From Paraconexibacter sp040581415 (lineage in GTDB: Bacteria > Actinomycetota > Thermoleophilia > Solirubrobacterales > Solirubrobacteraceae), in NCBI RefSeq assembly GCF_040581415.1, contig NZ_CP114014.1, positions 2,170,001 to 2,234,000 of the forward strand: DNA of 64,000 bases, written 5' to 3'. Shown here one piece after another: positions 60,765 through 64,000 of this stretch. Under the pieces are notes generated by a model, which worked only from the letters and a program-made list of their open reading frames with translations, did not search any database and was not told the origin of the DNA. Numbering within the stretch: the stretch's first letter is position 1; every line of letters starts with the position of its first letter. Position numbers and translations under genes: made by a program.

Positions 60765-61211
60765 GTGACCCGTCGCCATCGGATCGCGGTGCTCAGCATC
60801 GCCGGGCTGGTGGTACTCGGGGGATGCGGAAGCTCGTCGGACGACAGTGCGACGGGGTCATCGGCCGGTCGGCCGGTGACGCTCGGCGTAATTGCGGTGA
60901 ACCTCAGCGAGTACAAGATCAAGGCAGTGCCGGCAAGCGCCCCCGCGGGACGCGTGACGTTCGACGTGACGAACGACGGTGCGATCCCGCACGAGTTCGT
61001 GGTGATCAGGACCGACAAGCAGGCGTCCGGGCTCCGCAAGGGGTCCGAGGCGGACGAGGCCGGCAACGTCGGCGAGCTGGACGAGAACGCGCTCCCGGTG
61101 GGCGCGGAGCAGGACCTGGCCCTCACGCTGGACGCGGGCCACTATGCGCTGATCTGCAACCTCCCAGGGCACTACCAGGGCGGCATGCACACAGATTTCA
61201 CCGTCAGGTAG
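60765..61211 (+). CDS. Cupredoxin-like lipoprotein
   Basis: 148 residues from GTG 60765 (an ATG at 60717 would extend the N-terminus; choice is uncertain). Lipobox VLGGC, a Ser/Asp linker, then a cupredoxin fold of ~115 residues. Copper-type ligands are all visible: His in AIPHEFVVI, Cys in ALICNLPGHYQGGM with its His and Met, the usual HCHM type I set. Likely an electron carrier or copper-binding protein anchored outside the membrane. Ends with a hairpin. Confidence 0.85.
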   Translation: MTRRHRIAVLSIAGLVVLGGCGSSSDDSATGSSAGRPVTLGVIAVNLSEYKIKAVPASAPAGRVTFDVTNDGAIPHEFVVIRTDKQASGLRKGSEADEAGNVGELDENALPVGAEQDLALTLDAGHYALICNLPGHYQGGMHTDFTVR

Positions 61212-61263
61212 CGCACTGACGGAACCAAACGTCCACCGGTGCCCCGCACACTGGTTGGCGCGC

Positions 61264-61287
61264 GACGGCGAGCTTCGGCTCGCCGTC
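61264..61287 (+). terminator. Hairpin after the cupredoxin gene
   Basis: Perfect 10-bp stem GACGGCGAGC/GCTCGCCGTC with TTCG loop, 53 bases after the stop. No T-run. Confidence 0.65.
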
Positions 61288-61327
61288 TGCCGTTAACGGG
61301 TGCTTTGCGGCTCCGGGCACCTTGGGG

Positions 61328-61370
61328 GTGGCAGCGCCAGGTGTCGAAAAACGACATGTCGCGCTGCCAC
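61328..61370. repeat. Nested palindrome upstream of the Baeyer-Villiger monooxygenase
   Basis: Outer arms GTGGCAGCGC (61328-61337) and GCGCTGCCAC (61361-61370), inner arms TGTCG/CGACA (61342-61356) around AAAAA, ending 26 bases before the ATG at 61397. Candidate operator or hairpin; like the elements at 15637 and 49243 in style. Confidence 0.5.
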
Positions 61371-61396
61371 ACCCTTGGGCCGGATAGCGTCGGGCC

Positions 61397-62884
61397 ATGA
61401 CGCGCTCACTGTCCGTGGTGATCATCGGAGCCGGCTTCGGCGGGATCGCTGCGGCCATCGCCGCACGCGAGGCCGGGGTCGAGGACATCACGCTGCTCGA
61501 ACGCGCCGACCGGGTCGGCGGCGTCTGGCACCACAACACCTACCCGGGCATCGCCTGCGACGTGCCCTCGCACCTGTACGAGTTCTCGTTCGCGCCGAAC
61601 CCGGACTGGTCCCGCCGCTACTCGCCGGGCCACGAGATCCGCGACTACGCCGAGCGCCTCGCACGGGACCACGGCGTCCTGGACCGCGTCCGCTTCGGCG
61701 CCGCCGTGGAGCACGCCGCGTTCGACGACGACTCCCGGCGCTGGTCGGTGCGGCTCGCGGGCGGCGAGACGCTGACGGCCGACGTCGTCATCACCGCCGT
61801 GGGCCAGCTCCACGAGCCGGCGGTCCCGGCCCTCCCGGGGATCGAGACATTCGCAGGCCGCGCGTTCCACTCCGCGGAGTGGGACCACGACCACGACCTG
61901 CGCGGTCGGCGGGTCGCCGTCGTCGGGACGGGCGCGAGCGCGATCCAGTTCGTCCCGCGCGTCGCCGAGCAGGCCGCTGCGACGACCGTCTTCCAGCGGT
62001 CCGCGCCGTGGGTCATCCCGAAGGCCGACGCGGCCCTCGGGTCGCGATCGCGCGCGCTCTACCGGCGGGTGCCGCTGCCACGGGTCTACCGGCGGCTCTA
62101 CTGGCGGCTGTTCGAGTCGCTGGTCCCGCTCTTCACGTTGGCCCCGGAGCGCCGCGGACGGGTGGTCGCCACCGCGGTCCGCGGGCTGGCGAACGCCCAG
62201 CGGCACATCCAGCTGCGCGGCGACCGTGCCCTGCTGGCGGCCACGCGGCCGACCAGCGAGCCGGGCTGCAAGCGGCTCTGCATCACCTCCGAGTGGTATC
62301 CGACGATGCGCCGACCCGACGTCGAGCTCATCACGGAGCCGATCCGCGAGGTCGTCCCCGAGGGCGTGGTCGGCGCCGACGGGACGCTGCACCGCGCCGA
62401 CACGATCATCTACGGGACGGGCTTCCGCGCGAGCGAGCTGCTGGCGCCGATGACGCTGACCGGCCGCGGCGGCGTGACGCTCCGGGACGCGTGGTCCCGC
62501 GGCGCGGAGGCGTTCCTGGGGCTCACGATTCCGGCGTTCCCGAACCTGTTCCTGGTCTACGGGCCGAGCACGAACCACGGCACCGGCTCGGTCATCGCGA
62601 CCCACGAGGCGCAGATGGCGTACCTGCGGGACGCGCTGCGGCTGTTGTCGGACGGGAACGCCGAGGTGCTCGAGGTCCGCGAGGTCGCCCACGCGCGCTT
62701 CCAGGCCGAGATGGCCGAGCGGACGGCGAAGTCCGTCTGGGCCACCGGCTGCTCCAACTGGTACGTCAACGCGGCGGGGCGGGTGACGAACAACTGGCCG
62801 GGGCCGAACGACGAGTACCGGCGGCGGACGGCGACCCTCAACGAGGCCGACTACCACCGGGAGCTGCCGGACCCGGTGGCCTGA
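61397..62884 (+). CDS. Baeyer-Villiger-type flavin monooxygenase, EthA-like
   Basis: 495 residues, ATG 61397. FAD motif GAGFGGIAAAIAARE, the Baeyer-Villiger fingerprint FxGxxxHxxxWD (FAGRAFHSAEWD) before a second NADPH motif VVGTGASAIQFVP, and IYGTGFRASELLAPM. Inserts an oxygen next to a ketone to make an ester or lactone with NADPH and O2. Also has the C-terminal ATGCSNWY region typical of class B enzymes. A different gene from the FMO at 12739, which has Tyr in place of the final Trp of the fingerprint. It interrupts the dcw order. Confidence 0.9.
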   Translation: MTRSLSVVIIGAGFGGIAAAIAAREAGVEDITLLERADRVGGVWHHNTYPGIACDVPSHLYEFSFAPNPDWSRRYSPGHEIRDYAERLARDHGVLDRVRFGAAVEHAAFDDDSRRWSVRLAGGETLTADVVITAVGQLHEPAVPALPGIETFAGRAFHSAEWDHDHDLRGRRVAVVGTGASAIQFVPRVAEQAAATTVFQRSAPWVIPKADAALGSRSRALYRRVPLPRVYRRLYWRLFESLVPLFTLAPERRGRVVATAVRGLANAQRHIQLRGDRALLAATRPTSEPGCKRLCITSEWYPTMRRPDVELITEPIREVVPEGVVGADGTLHRADTIIYGTGFRASELLAPMTLTGRGGVTLRDAWSRGAEAFLGLTIPAFPNLFLVYGPSTNHGTGSVIATHEAQMAYLRDALRLLSDGNAEVLEVREVAHARFQAEMAERTAKSVWATGCSNWYVNAAGRVTNNWPGPNDEYRRRTATLNEADYHRELPDPVA

Positions 62885-62913
62885 CCGGCCGCCGCCGCCC
62901 GACGTCGCCGGAG

Positions 62914-63225
62914 TCAGGCCGGGAGCTCGCTCTCGAGCAGGTCGAACGACCAGATCTCGCTCGCGGTCCCGACCGGGCCGTCCGTGCGGTGCTGCGCGTG
63001 GCCCGCCGCGAAGTCGGGGGACGCGACCCAGGCGCGGAAGTCCTCCTCCGAGCGCCAGCGGGTGATGACGAGGCAGACCTCGCGGTCGTCGTTCGGCCGC
63101 AGCAGGTCGAACGCCTCGAAGCCCTCGGCGTCGGAGACGCGCCCGGCCCGGGTGGCGAAGCGGCGCTCGAACTCCTCGAAACGCTCGCGGGGGACGGTGA
63201 TCGCGTTGATCTTGACGATGCTCAT
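62914..63225 (-). CDS. MhuD-like haem-degrading monooxygenase (ABM fold)
   Basis: 103 residues, ATG 63225. Opens with MSIVKINAITVP, close to mycobacterial MhuD as remembered. Key haem-oxygenase residues Asn7 and Trp66 (RAWVAS) are in place; the haem His falls at 76 (AAGHAQH) against 75 in MhuD, a one-residue shift. A ferredoxin-like ABM dimer that degrades haem and frees iron is expected. It runs opposite to its neighbours. Together with the siderophore importer it points to two iron routes in this genome. Confidence 0.8.
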   Translation of the reverse strand: MSIVKINAITVPRERFEEFERRFATRAGRVSDAEGFEAFDLLRPNDDREVCLVITRWRSEEDFRAWVASPDFAAGHAQHRTDGPVGTASEIWSFDLLESELPA

Positions 63226-63332
63226 AAGAGGATCCTCGCACGGCGCGCAGGGCGGGAGCGACTGCCGCCGGGGGTATCCTCCGTCGCGATGACCGGCCGC
63301 CACACCTCGCGCTCCCTCGGAGCCGGTCAGCC

Positions 63333-64000
63333 ATGAGACTGGGCGCGATCCTGCCCGTCGCCGGCCCCCGCGATGCCGACGTGGAGATCGGTGCGCTGGC
63401 GTACGACAACCGCGCCGTGAACGCGGGAACGCTGTTCTTCTGCGTCCCGGGCTTCACCCGCGACGGACACGACTTCGCCCCGGACGCCGTCGCCCGCGGC
63501 GCGGCGGCGCTCGTGGTCTCGCGGCGGCTGGACGGCCCCGGGCTCGACGGCGTCCCGCAGGTCCTCGTGCCCGACGTGCGGACGGCGATGGCGACCGCCG
63601 CCGCCGCGTTCCACGGGGACCCCACCGCGACGCTGCAGACCGTCGGCATCACCGGGACCAACGGCAAGACCACGAGCGCGTACATGGTCCGCTCGCTGCT
63701 GGAGGCGGCAGGCCGGCAGACCGGCCTGCTCGGGACGGTCGCCTCCGTGGTCGGCGGCGTCGAGCAGCCGGCCGTCCGGACGACCCCCGAGGCGATCGAC
63801 CTGCAGGCGACGTTCGCCGCGATGCGGGCCGCGGGCGACCAGGCGTGCGTGATGGAGGTCAGCTCCCACGCGCTCGAGCTGCGCCGGGCGGACGCGATCC
63901 ACTGGGCCGGCGCGATCTTCACGAACCTCACGCAGGACCACCTCGACTTCCATCCGGGCATGGAGGAGTACTTCCAGGCCAAACGGCTGCTGTTCGCGGC
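63333..64000 (+). CDS. murE: UDP-N-acetylmuramoyl-tripeptide synthetase MurE, 3' end outside window
   Basis: ATG 63333 opens a frame that runs off the window after 222 codons. It starts VEIGALAYDNRAVNAGTLFFCVPGFTRDGHDF (UDP-MurNAc-dipeptide-binding domain), then the ATP P-loop GITGTNGKTT at about residues 107-116, a TTPEAIDLQ segment and SSHALELRR with LTQDHLDFH. These are MurE hallmarks; it adds the third amino acid to the stem peptide. Diaminopimelate versus lysine specificity would be read from the missing C-terminus. It resumes the dcw order after the insertion. Confidence 0.92.
   Translation, partial: MRLGAILPVAGPRDADVEIGALAYDNRAVNAGTLFFCVPGFTRDGHDFAPDAVARGAAALVVSRRLDGPGLDGVPQVLVPDVRTAMATAAAAFHGDPTATLQTVGITGTNGKTTSAYMVRSLLEAAGRQTGLLGTVASVVGGVEQPAVRTTPEAIDLQATFAAMRAAGDQACVMEVSSHALELRRADAIHWAGAIFTNLTQDHLDFHPGMEEYFQAKRLLFA

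Overview
The window is very GC-rich (roughly 72%), with dense genes, many 1- to 4-base ATGA/GTGA/TGATG start-stop overlaps, frequent GTG starts and some TTG starts. It carries part of an actinobacterial division/cell-wall (dcw) cluster at the right end (mraZ, rsmH, an ftsL-like gene, ftsI, and later murE). This points to an actinomycete; the many secreted PKD, beta-helix and collagen-like proteins suggest Thermoleophilia/Solirubrobacterales. That lineage call is inference and was not tested by any search. I found no insertion sequence, prophage, integrase, rRNA or CRISPR array.

Layout. 1-6519: a cut alpha/beta hydrolase, then a ferric-siderophore ABC importer (ATPase, two FecCD permeases, Tat lipoprotein receptor) divergent from a second receptor, with a 15-bp inverted repeat resembling paired DtxR/IdeR iron boxes squeezed between the two starts. 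6580-12473: a nine-helix protein with presenilin/signal-peptide-peptidase-like GxGD motifs, an acyl-CoA ligase, a DoxX-like protein, an NlpC/P60-like hydrolase, a PilZ protein and an ABC-F ATPase. 12507-15793: tRNA-Leu(CAG), a flavin monooxygenase-TetR-hydrolase operon behind a perfect palindrome, and tRNA-Glu(CTC). 15991-26940: secreted proteins (beta-helix with collagen-like repeats, M36 metalloprotease), a HhH protein, a PRC-barrel-like protein, a PAP2 phosphatase, cobalamin adenosyltransferase and two DUF4430-like exported proteins. 27107-35786: the transhydrogenase pntAB, manA divergent from an FCD-type GntR regulator, a GMC oxidoreductase with its small partner, and glpD.

35931-44953 is the most unusual stretch: a secreted PKD protein overlaps a membrane-tethered ECF sigma factor (sigma domains, zinc anti-sigma-like motif, one membrane helix, Pro/Thr-rich outer tail). 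This overlaps a dihydropteroate synthase gene, and then come a Rho-family protein whose catalytic residues are replaced, an M23 peptidase with coiled coil, and a lipoprotein. 45630-52435: a two-component pair coupled to a CpaB-like gene, an MFS transporter and tadA-tadB-tadC, with a duplicated tadB tail forming a 37-codon mini-ORF. No pilin, secretin or prepilin peptidase of this system is visible.

52540-64000: a DUF3352-type lipoprotein, then mraZ-rsmH-ftsL-ftsI with MraZ-box-like repeats upstream. The dcw order is broken by about 4.7 kb carrying a two-component system, a cupredoxin lipoprotein, a Baeyer-Villiger monooxygenase and a MhuD-like haem oxygenase before murE, which runs off the window. 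Main themes are iron acquisition (siderophore importer, MhuD-like protein), envelope construction and sensing, and flavin oxidations. Strong intergenic hairpins recur throughout, and one 309-base gap holds five in a row and may encode a structured RNA.
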